Below are positions 34,419 through 42,789 of a stretch of DNA of 64,000 nucleotides, in pieces. Source of the stretch: Paenibacillus montaniterrae (lineage in GTDB: Bacteria > Bacillota > Bacilli > Paenibacillales > Paenibacillaceae). The DNA is taken from the NCBI RefSeq assembly GCF_018403185.1, contig NZ_BOSE01000011.1, positions 62,001-126,000 of the forward strand, given 5' to 3'. The position numbers and the translations under genes were made by a program. Every line of letters begins with the position of its first letter. The stretch's first letter is position 1. The notes under the pieces are model-generated. The model was not told where the DNA came from. It made no database searches and worked only from the letters and a program-made list of their open reading frames with translations.

Positions 34419-36731
34419 ATGGTTGCCGATTATATGAAAGCGGAGCTTTCTGTGGAACAGCGGGTAGACGATCTTGTATCGCGCATGACACTTAAGGAAA
34501 AGGTCGGTCAGCTTAACCAGCATATGTATGGCTGGGATGCTTATCGCCGCTCAGGTCAAGACATCGAGTTAACCGACAAATTCAAGGAGCAGGTAGCGTT
34601 TGGCGGAGGCATGGGAGCGCTTTACGGTCTATTCCGCGCTGATCCATGGTCGGCGGTTACGCATGATAACGGAATTCCGACTCGCTTGAACGGAAAAGCA
34701 GCAAATGCTATTCAAAGGTACGTGCGCGAGCATACACGACTCGGCATCCCTGTATTGCTTTCAGAAGAATGCCCGCACGGCCATCAGGCGCTGGATTCGA
34801 CGTTATTGCCAGTAAATTTGGCGGTAGGCTCGACCTGGAATCCTGCACTGGCTGAGCGGGCTTATTCATATGTGGCCTCTGAAATTCGCGGCCGCGGAGC
34901 TCATCTTGGCTTAGTGTCAGCACTGGATATTTTAATCGAGCCGCGCTGGGGACGCGCCGAGGAATGCTATGGCGAGGATCCGTTCCTGGCAGCTCAATTT
35001 GCCCAGGCGGTTGTCCGCGGCTTGCAGGGAGACGGTGAGAAGGATTTGCGCTCGAACAGCAGAGTCGCTGCAGTGCTGAAGCATTTGTGTGCGCAAGGAG
35101 CGGCGCTGGGAGGTCATAACGCGGGACCAGCCAATATTGGTGAACGGGAGCTTCGTGAAATTCACCTGCCTGCTGCGCGCATAGGGGTTGCTGCTGGAGC
35201 GAAGGGGCTAATGGCAGCCTACAACGAAATAGACGGCGTGCCTTGTCACGCCAATTCTCGCCTGCTGCAGGGCATCCTGCGTGACGAATGGCAGTTCGAT
35301 GGAATCGTAATGGCCGATGGCGGCGCTGTCGACAGACTGCTCGCGCTTGCTGGCGATTATGAAGCAGCGGCAGCAATGGCTTTGCAGGCGGGCGTTGATC
35401 TCAGCTTGTGGGATAAAGCCTATACAACGTTAGAAGCGGCAGTAGAGCGCGGTTTAGTGGATATGGAGAAAGTGGATCGCTCCGTGCGCCGCGTTTTGCA
35501 GCTTAAGTTTGAGCTTGGGCTGTTTGAGCAGCCGTATGTCGACGAAGCGCTTTCCGTCTCCGCAGTCGGGACAGAGCAGGCTAAAGCCGCTAATTTGCAG
35601 CTTGCACGTGAATCGTCCGTACTGCTGCGCAATGAAAACAGCATTCTACCATTATCGGCTAAGCAGCGTCGGATTGCGGTGATTGGCCCTAACGCCGATC
35701 ATGTCTACAACCAGTTGGGCGATTATACGAGCATCCAGCTGCCAGGCACGTGCACGACGGTGCTGCAAGGGATTCGGCAAATGGCTCCTGTCGGCACAGA
35801 GATCGTTTATGCCAGAGGCTGCGGTATTCGCGATATGCGAGAGGATGGCTTTGCCGAAGCGATTGAAGCAGTAACACATGCGGATGTTGCAGTGTTGGTG
35901 CTGGGAGGCAGCAGCGCCCGTGATTTTGGCGACCAATTTGATAATAACGGCGCCATCATTATGGGGAGAGATCATGCAGGCGAAATGGATTGCGGCGAAG
36001 GCGTCGATCTGGCTGATTTGCGGCTTGGCGGCGTGCAGGAGAAGCTGGTCGAGCAGCTCGCTGCTACGGGAACGCCGATTGCAGCAATCGTTATCGCGGG
36101 AAGACCGCATGCGCTGGAAGCGATAGAGCGGCACTGCAACGCGCTTGTCTATGCTACGTATCCTGGGCCAGAAGGAGGCAGGGCGCTTGCAGAGATTTTG
36201 TTTGGCCAGGTTAATCCAAGCGGCAAGCTGTCGGTTTCGCTGCCTCGTTCATCGAGCCAGCTGCCGGTCTATTACAATCAGAAAAATCAAGGAAGGAGCC
36301 GGCCTTATGTCGATATGACCGAGCAGCCGCTTTATCCATTTGGCTTCGGGCTCAGCTATACCGAATTTGACTGTGAGCTGGAATCAGTATCCGCTCGGCA
36401 AATTTCTGCGCAGCAGCTGGAGCGCGGCGAAAGCATTAAGCTGGTCGTTCGCGTAACGAATAAAGGGCAGCGTTTCGGAGCAGAAACGGTACAGCTATAT
36501 ATTCAGGCTGTAGGCTCTCCGATTACCCGCAGAGTTCGAGAATTAAAAGGCTTTCGCAAGCTGGAATTGCAGCCGGGCGAGCAGGCATCAGTTGAGTTCG
36601 AGCTAAGCAAGGAAGAAGTGGCGATCTGGAATCAGGAGATGATGTTTAAAGTCGAGCCTTGCGAGCTTACAGTATTTGCAGGTGGGAGCTCGCTAGCGCC
36701 TGAAGTTTGCAAAATTAAGGTTAGTCCTTAG
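34419..36731 (+). CDS. Glycoside hydrolase family 3 (beta-glucosidase/xylosidase type)
   Basis: 770 residues with no signal peptide, so it acts on imported oligosaccharides. GH3 N-terminal barrel marks: RMTLKEKVGQL, the GNxxxGx-like entry, LKHLCAQGAALGGHN and GLMAAYNEIDGVPCHAN. The nucleophile Asp is in DGIVMADGGAVD. The C-terminal alpha/beta domain (SSVLLRNENSILPL, PGPEGG, PFGFGLSYTEF) and a fibronectin-III-like end domain follow. The ATG at 34419 has GGGAGAG 8 bases upstream. The precise sugar cannot be read; context with GH130 suggests a beta-linked glycan. Confidence 0.92.
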   Translation: MVADYMKAELSVEQRVDDLVSRMTLKEKVGQLNQHMYGWDAYRRSGQDIELTDKFKEQVAFGGGMGALYGLFRADPWSAVTHDNGIPTRLNGKAANAIQRYVREHTRLGIPVLLSEECPHGHQALDSTLLPVNLAVGSTWNPALAERAYSYVASEIRGRGAHLGLVSALDILIEPRWGRAEECYGEDPFLAAQFAQAVVRGLQGDGEKDLRSNSRVAAVLKHLCAQGAALGGHNAGPANIGERELREIHLPAARIGVAAGAKGLMAAYNEIDGVPCHANSRLLQGILRDEWQFDGIVMADGGAVDRLLALAGDYEAAAAMALQAGVDLSLWDKAYTTLEAAVERGLVDMEKVDRSVRRVLQLKFELGLFEQPYVDEALSVSAVGTEQAKAANLQLARESSVLLRNENSILPLSAKQRRIAVIGPNADHVYNQLGDYTSIQLPGTCTTVLQGIRQMAPVGTEIVYARGCGIRDMREDGFAEAIEAVTHADVAVLVLGGSSARDFGDQFDNNGAIIMGRDHAGEMDCGEGVDLADLRLGGVQEKLVEQLAATGTPIAAIVIAGRPHALEAIERHCNALVYATYPGPEGGRALAEILFGQVNPSGKLSVSLPRSSSQLPVYYNQKNQGRSRPYVDMTEQPLYPFGFGLSYTEFDCELESVSARQISAQQLERGESIKLVVRVTNKGQRFGAETVQLYIQAVGSPITRRVRELKGFRKLELQPGEQASVEFELSKEEVAIWNQEMMFKVEPCELTVFAGGSSLAPEVCKIKVSP

Positions 36732-36796
36732 ATTAAAGTCCGGAAGGATCTACTTTTACTGGGAACACATTTGGAAAGGAATGGGGGAGAAGGCAT

Positions 36797-37891
36797 ATGT
36801 CATGGGTGCTGCAAAATGTTACGCTGGCAGGTGGCAAGGCAGTCGATATTGTAATTGCAGATGGCAAAATATGCGAGCTTACTGCTCCCGGACAAGGAAA
36901 GGCCGAACAAGCAATCGATGGCTCAGGACTTTTGGCGTCAGCGGGCTGGATCGATTTGCATGTGCACGCAATGGCCGAGCTTGCGCCTTATGGCGATGAG
37001 ATTGATGAGATCGGTATCAAGCTGGGCGTGACGACAATTGCAGATGCAGGCAGCTGTGGGGCAGACAAAATTGCGGCCTTGCGGGAGAGAGCGGCAGAAG
37101 CGCAGACACGGGTATTATCATTTTTGAATATATCGCATATCGGCTTGCAGCGGATTGATGAGCTGTCCGATATGAAATGGTTGGATGAAGCAAAGCTTAG
37201 GCATGCACTTATGGAGCATAAAGATTTTATAGTAGGATTGAAAGCTAGAATTAGCCGCAGCGTCGTGAAGGAGCAGGGGTTGGAGCCGCTTAAGGTTGCA
37301 CGTCAATGGTCCGAGCGCTATAAACTTCCATTAATGGTTCATATCGGCTCAGGTCCGCCTGCGATTGAAGAAGTAATAGAGCTGCTGCAGCAGGGCGATA
37401 TTATTACGCATTTTTTGAACGGCAAGGCCAACAATTTATTTGATCAAACAGGCCAGCCTGTTCCAGCCTTGCGTGCAGCGCTTGCCAGAGGCGTGAAGCT
37501 GGATGTAGGGCATGGGACGGCCAGCTTTTCCTTCAAGGTGGCAGAGCAGGCCAAAGCAGCGGGGATACATCCGCATACGATCAGTACAGATATTTATCGC
37601 AACAATCGGCTGAATGGGCCGGTATACAGTCTCGCCGATACGATGAGCAAGTTTTTGCTATTGGGCTACAGCCTCGATGAAGTGGTGTCGATGGTAACGG
37701 CAAACGCTGCTGCCAGACTGGGACGGCCTGAGCTGGGCAGCATTCAGGTAGGAGGCCCGGCAGATTTAACACTGTTTGAGGTGGTGCGAGGGCAAAAGAC
37801 GCTGATCGATTCAGAAGGACAGGAAAGAGTCGCAGCCGAATTTATTAAAGTACAAGGAGTGGTGGCAGGTGGCACATACCATGCATGCTAA
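36797..37891 (+). CDS. Amidohydrolase/deacetylase-type metallohydrolase
   Basis: 364 residues. Amidohydrolase-superfamily barrel with the first metal ligands in DLHVH (His55, His57), a likely bridging Lys in VGLKARIS, His in MVHIGSGP, His in DVGHGTASFSF and the catalytic Asp in ISTDIY. It resembles the amidohydrolase found next to DgaE-like and KDPG-aldolase-like genes in Enterococcus and Paenibacillus. In this set it could deacetylate or open an N-acyl amino sugar acid (inference). The ATG at 36797 follows GGGGGAG with 7-base spacing. Its end overlaps the next gene by 23 bases. Confidence 0.87.
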   Translation: MSWVLQNVTLAGGKAVDIVIADGKICELTAPGQGKAEQAIDGSGLLASAGWIDLHVHAMAELAPYGDEIDEIGIKLGVTTIADAGSCGADKIAALRERAAEAQTRVLSFLNISHIGLQRIDELSDMKWLDEAKLRHALMEHKDFIVGLKARISRSVVKEQGLEPLKVARQWSERYKLPLMVHIGSGPPAIEEVIELLQQGDIITHFLNGKANNLFDQTGQPVPALRAALARGVKLDVGHGTASFSFKVAEQAKAAGIHPHTISTDIYRNNRLNGPVYSLADTMSKFLLLGYSLDEVVSMVTANAAARLGRPELGSIQVGGPADLTLFEVVRGQKTLIDSEGQERVAAEFIKVQGVVAGGTYHAC

Positions 37892-38969
37892 ATACGGATT
37901 GAAGCGGGTTGTCAATGCGAGCGGCAGGATGAGCATTTTAGGGGTATCCGCACCAACGGATACGGTGATGGAGGCAGTGAAGCAAGGAGGGCAAAAGTAT
38001 GTGGAGATGGCGGATTTGGTTGTCAAATCCGGTGAGCATATTGCCCGCCTGCTTGGTGCAGAAGGAGCGGTAGCCGTCAATTCCGCATCGAGCGGGATTG
38101 CATTGTCTGTAGCGGCTATGGTGACCAAAGGTCTTTCACGGGCGAGCCTTCGCTTGCATCAGGACCCGATCTATGCCAACGAAATCATTATGTTCAAAGG
38201 ACATAATGTGCAGTACGGTGCCCCTGTAGAAACGATGATTGCGCTTGGCGGTGGTCGCTTGATTGAGGTTGGCTACGCCAACGAAGGCCGCACGGAGCAT
38301 ATTGAAGAGGCGATTGGCGAGCGGACGGCAGCTATTTTATTTGTCAAATCGCATCATTGCGTGCAAAAAAATATGGCCTCTGTAGAGGAAGTAAGCGAGC
38401 TGGCGAAGCGGCATGGCATCCCGTTCATCGTAGATGCTGCAGCTGAAGAGGATTTGCACAAATATGTTCGCGTTGCGGATTTGGCAATTTACAGCGGCTC
38501 GAAAGCAATCGAAGGCCCGACATCTGGAATTGTAGCAGGCAAGCTGCCTTACACCGATTGGGTGCGAACTCAGCTGCACGGCATCGGGCGCAGCATGAAG
38601 GTTGGCAAGGAAAGCATCTTTGGCTTGCTGCAGGCGCTTGACGAATACTTGGTCAAGCAGGATAACAGCGAGCAGGAGAAGGCAGCTCTCGCTGAGCTGG
38701 ACAGCTTGTCCGAGCTGCCAGGCGTTTCGGTCAGCATCGTGCAGGATGAAGCGGGCCGCGCTATTTTCCGCAGCCGCATTCGGATTGACGAGAGCAAGGC
38801 TGGTGTTAATGCTGCACAGGTCAATGATCAGCTGCGTGAGGGCGAGATTGCTGTTTATACGCGCGATTACGGTGTTAAGCAAGGCTATTTCGACATTGAC
38901 CCTCGCTCCCTGCAGGGGGATGACATCTCGGTAATTGCCAGCAGAATACGCGAAATAATTGGGGGATAA
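37869..38969 (+). CDS. DgaE-like PLP-dependent ammonia-lyase (SelA fold)
   Basis: 366 residues. The fold is that of selenocysteine synthase-like PLP enzymes. The Schiff-base lysine is Lys212 in YSGSKAIEGPTSG, the phosphate-binding region is NSASSGIALSVAA, and the cofactor Asp lies in IVDAAAEED. Characterised DgaE turns D-glucosaminate 6-phosphate into 2-keto-3-deoxygluconate 6-phosphate plus ammonia. The GTG at 37869 is used because AAGGAG sits 9 bases upstream; an ATG at 37881 is the alternative. It is flanked by the amidohydrolase and aldolase genes in the order expected for an amino sugar acid pathway. Confidence 0.86.
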   Translation: MAHTMHAKYGLKRVVNASGRMSILGVSAPTDTVMEAVKQGGQKYVEMADLVVKSGEHIARLLGAEGAVAVNSASSGIALSVAAMVTKGLSRASLRLHQDPIYANEIIMFKGHNVQYGAPVETMIALGGGRLIEVGYANEGRTEHIEEAIGERTAAILFVKSHHCVQKNMASVEEVSELAKRHGIPFIVDAAAEEDLHKYVRVADLAIYSGSKAIEGPTSGIVAGKLPYTDWVRTQLHGIGRSMKVGKESIFGLLQALDEYLVKQDNSEQEKAALAELDSLSELPGVSVSIVQDEAGRAIFRSRIRIDESKAGVNAAQVNDQLREGEIAVYTRDYGVKQGYFDIDPRSLQGDDISVIASRIREIIGG

Positions 38970-38973
38970 GGAC

Positions 38974-39729
38974 ATGAGCAATATGAATAAACGTTTATAT
39001 AAAGGCAAGGCGGCATTAAATGTATTAACGAACTCGATCGCCAATGCCAAGGATGTATTTGCAGCGGCGGAAGGTCATGTATTGGTTGGCGTCTTATCCA
39101 AGTCATATCCTGATGCGGCAACGGCTGTAGAAGCAATGAAGGAGTATGGGGCAGCGATTGACGATGCGGTATCGATCGGTCTCGGTGCAGGCGATAACCG
39201 TCAAGCTGCTGTCGTAGCGGAAATCGTAAAGAGCTATGTCGGCGCGCATATTAATCAAATTTTCCCTGCTGTAGGTGCAACCCGCGCCAATCTTAATGGA
39301 AGAGACAGCTGGGTAAACAGCCTTGTATCGCCTTGCGGCAAGCCGGGCTATGTAAACATCTCTACAGGCGTAGCAAGCAGCGCTATTGAAGACAAGGCAA
39401 TTGTTCCAGTCAAGGCTGCCATTGCGCTGGTGCGCGATATGGGCGGAAATGCGCTGAAATATTACCCGATGGGCGGACTAAAGCTGGAAGCGGAATATCG
39501 GGCAGTGGCACGCGCTTGCGGCGAGGAAGGCTTTGCGCTTGAACCGACAGGCGGCATTGATCTGGACAATTTTGCTGAGATCGTCGAAATTGCACTGCAG
39601 GCTGGCGTACCGCAAATTATTCCGCATGTGTACACCTCGATTATTGATCCTGCTACTGGAGCAACGAAGGTTGAGGATGTAATCAAGCTGTATCATTCGC
39701 TTAAAACGCTGGTTGATCGCTATGAGTAG
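38974..39729 (+). CDS. DgaF-like KDGP aldolase
   Basis: 251 residues, of the family annotated as KDGP aldolase. The likely Schiff-base Lys162 is in ALKYYPMGG and the barrel end has GFALEPTGGIDLDNF. The reaction expected is cleavage of 2-keto-3-deoxy-6-phosphogluconate to pyruvate and glyceraldehyde 3-phosphate, directly following the DgaE step. The ATG at 38974 lies 4 bp after the previous stop with a GGGGGATAAGG site. It overlaps the kinase gene by 8 bases. Confidence 0.87.
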   Translation: MSNMNKRLYKGKAALNVLTNSIANAKDVFAAAEGHVLVGVLSKSYPDAATAVEAMKEYGAAIDDAVSIGLGAGDNRQAAVVAEIVKSYVGAHINQIFPAVGATRANLNGRDSWVNSLVSPCGKPGYVNISTGVASSAIEDKAIVPVKAAIALVRDMGGNALKYYPMGGLKLEAEYRAVARACGEEGFALEPTGGIDLDNFAEIVEIALQAGVPQIIPHVYTSIIDPATGATKVEDVIKLYHSLKTLVDRYE

Positions 39730-40735
39730 AGTTGCAGCCTTTGGAGAGGTGATGATGCGGCTTGAGGTGCCGCGCTACGCAACATTGTTGCAAAGCAGCA
39801 GCTTGAACTATTCCTTTTCTGGTACTGGCGTCAATGTCGTATCAGCCTTAACTCGTTATGGACACAAAGGCTTCCTGCTGACGGTGCTTCCGGACAATCC
39901 GCTTGGCGATGCAGCGATTGCCTACTTGCGGCGACTAGGCATACAAACGGATTATGCTGCTCGCGGTGGTCGCTATATCGGAAGCTACTTTCTCGAGCAC
40001 GGCTTTGGTGCAAGGCCCAGCCGAGTAACCTATACAGATCGCTGGGGCAGCAGCTTCAATACCGCCGAGTTCGATGATGAATGGTTTAAAGCAGCGGTCG
40101 CCGAAATCGACGCGATACATTTTTGCGGTATTACACTCGCAATGAACGATGGCGTGCGTGCTGCAATGAAGCGACTGGGGCGCGCTGCAAAAGCTGCGGG
40201 CAAGACCGTTATATTCGACTGTAACTACCGTCCATCGCTTTGGGGAGACGGCGGCTACGAGCTGGCAAAGCCTCATTACGAGGAAATGCTGGAGCTTGCC
40301 GACATTGCATTTATGAACGAGCGTGATGCCATCCATATCCTTGGCATGACGACCAGTGAGCAGAATAGAGCAGATCAGCTGCGGGAGCTCATCCCTCAAG
40401 CAGCACAGCGTTACAAGCTGAATACCGTAGCCGGCACGCATCGCAGCATTAATGGCGACAACACCCATTCGCTGACCGGCTATATGTATAAGGGAGGAGA
40501 ATTTCATTTCTCCAACCAGCTTACCTTTGCCGTATATGACCGCGTAGGAGCAGGCGACGCTTATGCGAGCGGCATTATTCATGGCGAGCTGCAGAACGCA
40601 TCTCCATCGCATACAGTCGAGTTCGCCGCAGCCGCAGCCATGCTGGCCCATACCGTAGCCGGCGACACGCCGTTAGCTACGGAGGGGGAGGTACTTGAGG
40701 CGATGGGAAAAGAAATTCGAGACATCTCAAGATAG
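39722..40735 (+). CDS. PfkB-family sugar kinase (2-keto-3-deoxygluconate kinase-like)
   Basis: 337 residues of ribokinase fold. It begins AAFGEVMMRLEVP, the KdgK-type N-terminus, and ends with the ATP-site signature VGAGDAYASG with catalytic base Asp279. The PfkB glycine pattern FSGTGVNVVSALTRYG is also present. It would phosphorylate 2-keto-3-deoxygluconate or a related sugar acid and feed the aldolase. Its ATG at 39722 lies inside the end of the aldolase gene with only a weak ribosome-binding site, so translation is probably coupled. Last gene before a kilobase of repeats. Confidence 0.88.
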   Translation: MSRVAAFGEVMMRLEVPRYATLLQSSSLNYSFSGTGVNVVSALTRYGHKGFLLTVLPDNPLGDAAIAYLRRLGIQTDYAARGGRYIGSYFLEHGFGARPSRVTYTDRWGSSFNTAEFDDEWFKAAVAEIDAIHFCGITLAMNDGVRAAMKRLGRAAKAAGKTVIFDCNYRPSLWGDGGYELAKPHYEEMLELADIAFMNERDAIHILGMTTSEQNRADQLRELIPQAAQRYKLNTVAGTHRSINGDNTHSLTGYMYKGGEFHFSNQLTFAVYDRVGAGDAYASGIIHGELQNASPSHTVEFAAAAAMLAHTVAGDTPLATEGEVLEAMGKEIRDISR

Positions 40736-40740
40736 AGGAT

Positions 40741-40908
40741 GTTCAAAAAAACGACTTTGATGACGAGGTAGGGCATTGTAGCGTATTCGACGTCGAATAT
40801 GTCACGCTACCGAAGGCTCCGGTGCTCACGTAGCAATTTGCCTACGCTGCGCTCCTCGCCTTCTAGTATCGTGCCATCTTTTTGGTCCTGAAAGCCGAAT
40901 TTTTGAAC
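40741..40908 (+). repeat. Repeat family A, copy A6
   Basis: 168 bp from GTTCAAAAAA to TTTTTGAAC with the CGACTTTGATGACGA left arm, TATGTCACGCTACCGAAGGC inner left arm and the matching GCCTTCTAGTATCGTGCCA right arm, the A3 sub-type. It starts 5 bp after the kinase stop codon. Confidence 0.85.
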
Positions 40909-40925
40909 TTTCATTGGAAGGGGAG

Positions 40926-41350
40926 GTCCAAAAATCCGACTTTGATGACGATGCTGGGCGTTGTAGCTTAGTCGACGGTGACGCTTGAACGCTAACGAAG
41001 GATTATGCTTCCGAAGTGGGCGGGCTGAGAGGCGAGTGCGGCTAAGGAAACTAGGGAACGTTATTTGAGCCAAATGAAGCTGTTTTCGGTTCTAATGAAT
41101 ATGTAGCGTCTTATTCTATGATTTTCACTGTAACCAAGGTAGTTTCTCGTCATTAACGTTATGTAAATTCATTAGAATTTGATAAACACCAATCTGACAA
41201 ATTAACGTTACCTAGATTCTTTAAACCTTCACGTAAGCCTCGAGGAATTTACTAGACAGATATTTTAGGTGCCCACGTAGCCCTGCTCTACGCCGCGCTC
41301 GCTTCTCGCTTTCTAGTATCATGCAAGCATTCATTGTCTTGACAGTGAAA
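40926..41350 (+). repeat. Repeat family A, copy A7, interrupted by element C1
   Basis: The left half (40926 to about 41012) keeps CCGACTTTGATGACGATG and CTTGAACGCTAACGAAGG. The right half resumes at about 41260 (ATATTTTAGGTGCCCACGTAG, then TTCTAGTATCATGCAAGC). Between them lie about 30 bp of unknown sequence and the 186-bp element C1. Confidence 0.75.
41041..41226 (+). repeat. Element C, copy C1 (186 bp, inverted termini)
   Basis: The left end GCTAAGGAAACTAGGGAACG is closely matched by the reverse complement of the right end (GTTTAAAGAATCTAGGTAAC). Internal inverted repeats TTCTAATGAAT and ATTCATTAGAA are present. It has the same length as C2 and is very similar to it. No frame for a transposase, so it is a non-autonomous element at most. 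Confidence 0.8.
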
Positions 41351-41359
41351 AACGTGCAC

Positions 41360-41489
41360 CAGCGGAGGAGCAAAGCAATCCGAAAAACGCAGTGAGTCGC
41401 CTTTAACATCGAAATGCAACCATAAAATTAAACAAGGAAGCATTACGCTTTAAAAAGCGACTGTAGGAATGCATTGCTCCGCAGCGCTG
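41360..41489 (+). repeat. Repeat family B, copy B6
   Basis: 130 bp from CAGCGGAGGAGCAAAGC to GCTCCGCAGCGCTG. The bulge is GAAAAACGCAGTGAG and the GTCGCC/GCGAC pair replaces the GCCGCC/GCGGC of B1. One extra base is present in both outer arms. Confidence 0.82.
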
Positions 41490-41544
41490 AGGAACTTTGG
41501 GGTTTATTGGACATCGAAGCTCAACAAACAAGAAAAAAAGACAC

Positions 41545-41698
41545 CAGCGAAGGAGCAATGCATACCGAAAAACGCAGTGTGTCGCCTTTAACATCGAAAT
41601 GCGACCTATTAAAATTCAAATAAGAGCATTACGATTTAAAAAGCGACTTGAGGATGTATTGCTCCTGAGCGCTGAGGATGCATTGCTCCTAAGCGCTG
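41545..41698 (+). repeat. Repeat family B, copy B7, with one extra 3' arm
   Basis: Core 41545-41674, starting CAGCGAAGGAGCAATGC, with bulge GAAAAACGCAGTGTG. An additional 3' arm (GGATGCATTGCTCC, about 41676-41689) follows and matches the changed 5' arm better than the first one does. It ends about 30 bp before the start of the next gene. Confidence 0.82.
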
Positions 41699-41727
41699 TA
41701 AATCAAATAAATTGGAGGCCAAATAAT

Positions 41728-42789
41728 ATGAGTAAATTGAAAGTTGCCGTTATTGGTTGTGGTCAGATCGCACGTACACAGCATGTGCCAGCTTATGTGA
41801 AAAGTGGTTTGGCGGAGATTAAATATTTGGTGGATGGCATTATTGAAAGAGCGGATGAGCTGGCCGCGGAATATAATGTGCCGCATACGACGTCGGATTT
41901 GGAAAAGGTGCTGGCTGATCCCGAGATTGATGCGATATCGGTTTGTACGCCGAATGCTTCGCATGCGCCGATTTCTATCGCTGCTTTAAACGCGGGCAAG
42001 CATGTGCTCTGCGAGAAGCCGGCTGCTATGACCTTTGCCGAAGCGCTGGAGATGAAGCAGGCGGCAGATCGCAATAATAAAATTCTTAACATTGGTGTAG
42101 TCAACCGCTTCAATACGGCTGTCAACAAAATTAAAGAGCTGGTGGAAGCAGGGGAACTTGGCGATTTGTATCATGTGTACTGCTCATTCCGTTCCCATCG
42201 CTCAATTCCTGGTCTTGGCGGCCCATTCACGTCCAAAGCCAAATCTGGCGGTGGCGTGCTAATTGATTGGGGCGTGCATTTCCTTGATCTTATTTTCTAT
42301 ATTCTTGGCGAAAATACAAAAGCGCTTACCGTATCCGGCGCAGCTTATGGAGAGCTGGGACGTCAAATTAAGGAATATGTTTATACGAGCATGTGGGCAG
42401 GCCCGCCTGTATTGGATGGAACGTTTGATGTTGAGGATTTCGTAACGGGCTTAATCCGTACCTCAGGACCAACGATCAGCTTGAACGGCGCATGGGCGCA
42501 AAATATCGGTGAAAAGGCGATGTTTGTAGAATTCCTTGGCAGCAAGGCTGGCATTAAGCTGCAATACGGCGGCGAATTCACATTATATACAAGCAAAAAC
42601 GGTATGCTGTATGAAACGGCTGCTACCTTTGCGCAGGAGGATATGTTTGCCGCTGAGGTTAAGTCCTTCCTGGAATCGATCACTGCGATAGAGAAAAATC
42701 GCGCTAATATCGACCATACACTCGTTACAACTCAGGTTATGGATGCACTATATGAATCTGCTGCCAAAGGCAAAGAGGTGAGCCTATGA
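41728..42789 (+). CDS. Gfo/Idh/MocA-family NAD(P)-dependent oxidoreductase
   Basis: 353 residues. The Rossmann dinucleotide motif AVIGCGQIARTQH is at residues 6-18. The family motif CEKPAA and the C-terminal domain signature GGGVLIDWGVHFLDL (catalytic Asp/His region) follow. Such enzymes oxidise sugar or cyclitol hydroxyls, often at C3. The ATG at 41728 has GGAGG 8-9 bases before it. Upstream in-frame codons lie in repeat DNA and are rejected. The stop overlaps the next start (ATGA), so it is coupled to a second family member. Confidence 0.92.
   Translation: MSKLKVAVIGCGQIARTQHVPAYVKSGLAEIKYLVDGIIERADELAAEYNVPHTTSDLEKVLADPEIDAISVCTPNASHAPISIAALNAGKHVLCEKPAAMTFAEALEMKQAADRNNKILNIGVVNRFNTAVNKIKELVEAGELGDLYHVYCSFRSHRSIPGLGGPFTSKAKSGGGVLIDWGVHFLDLIFYILGENTKALTVSGAAYGELGRQIKEYVYTSMWAGPPVLDGTFDVEDFVTGLIRTSGPTISLNGAWAQNIGEKAMFVEFLGSKAGIKLQYGGEFTLYTSKNGMLYETAATFAQEDMFAAEVKSFLESITAIEKNRANIDHTLVTTQVMDALYESAAKGKEVSL

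Noticed and set aside
27853..41594. Similar short minus-strand frames starting MLKA in several repeat copies (for example 27853-28047, 41221-41409, 41403-41594)
   Set aside because: Their resemblance comes from the repeated DNA itself. They differ in length and end, lack ribosome-binding sites and fall in the hairpin arms.
41497..41727. N-terminal extension of the Gfo/Idh/MocA gene back to 41497
   Set aside because: The extra codons translate repeat B7; the ATG at 41728 has an ideal ribosome-binding site and gives the normal family N-terminus.
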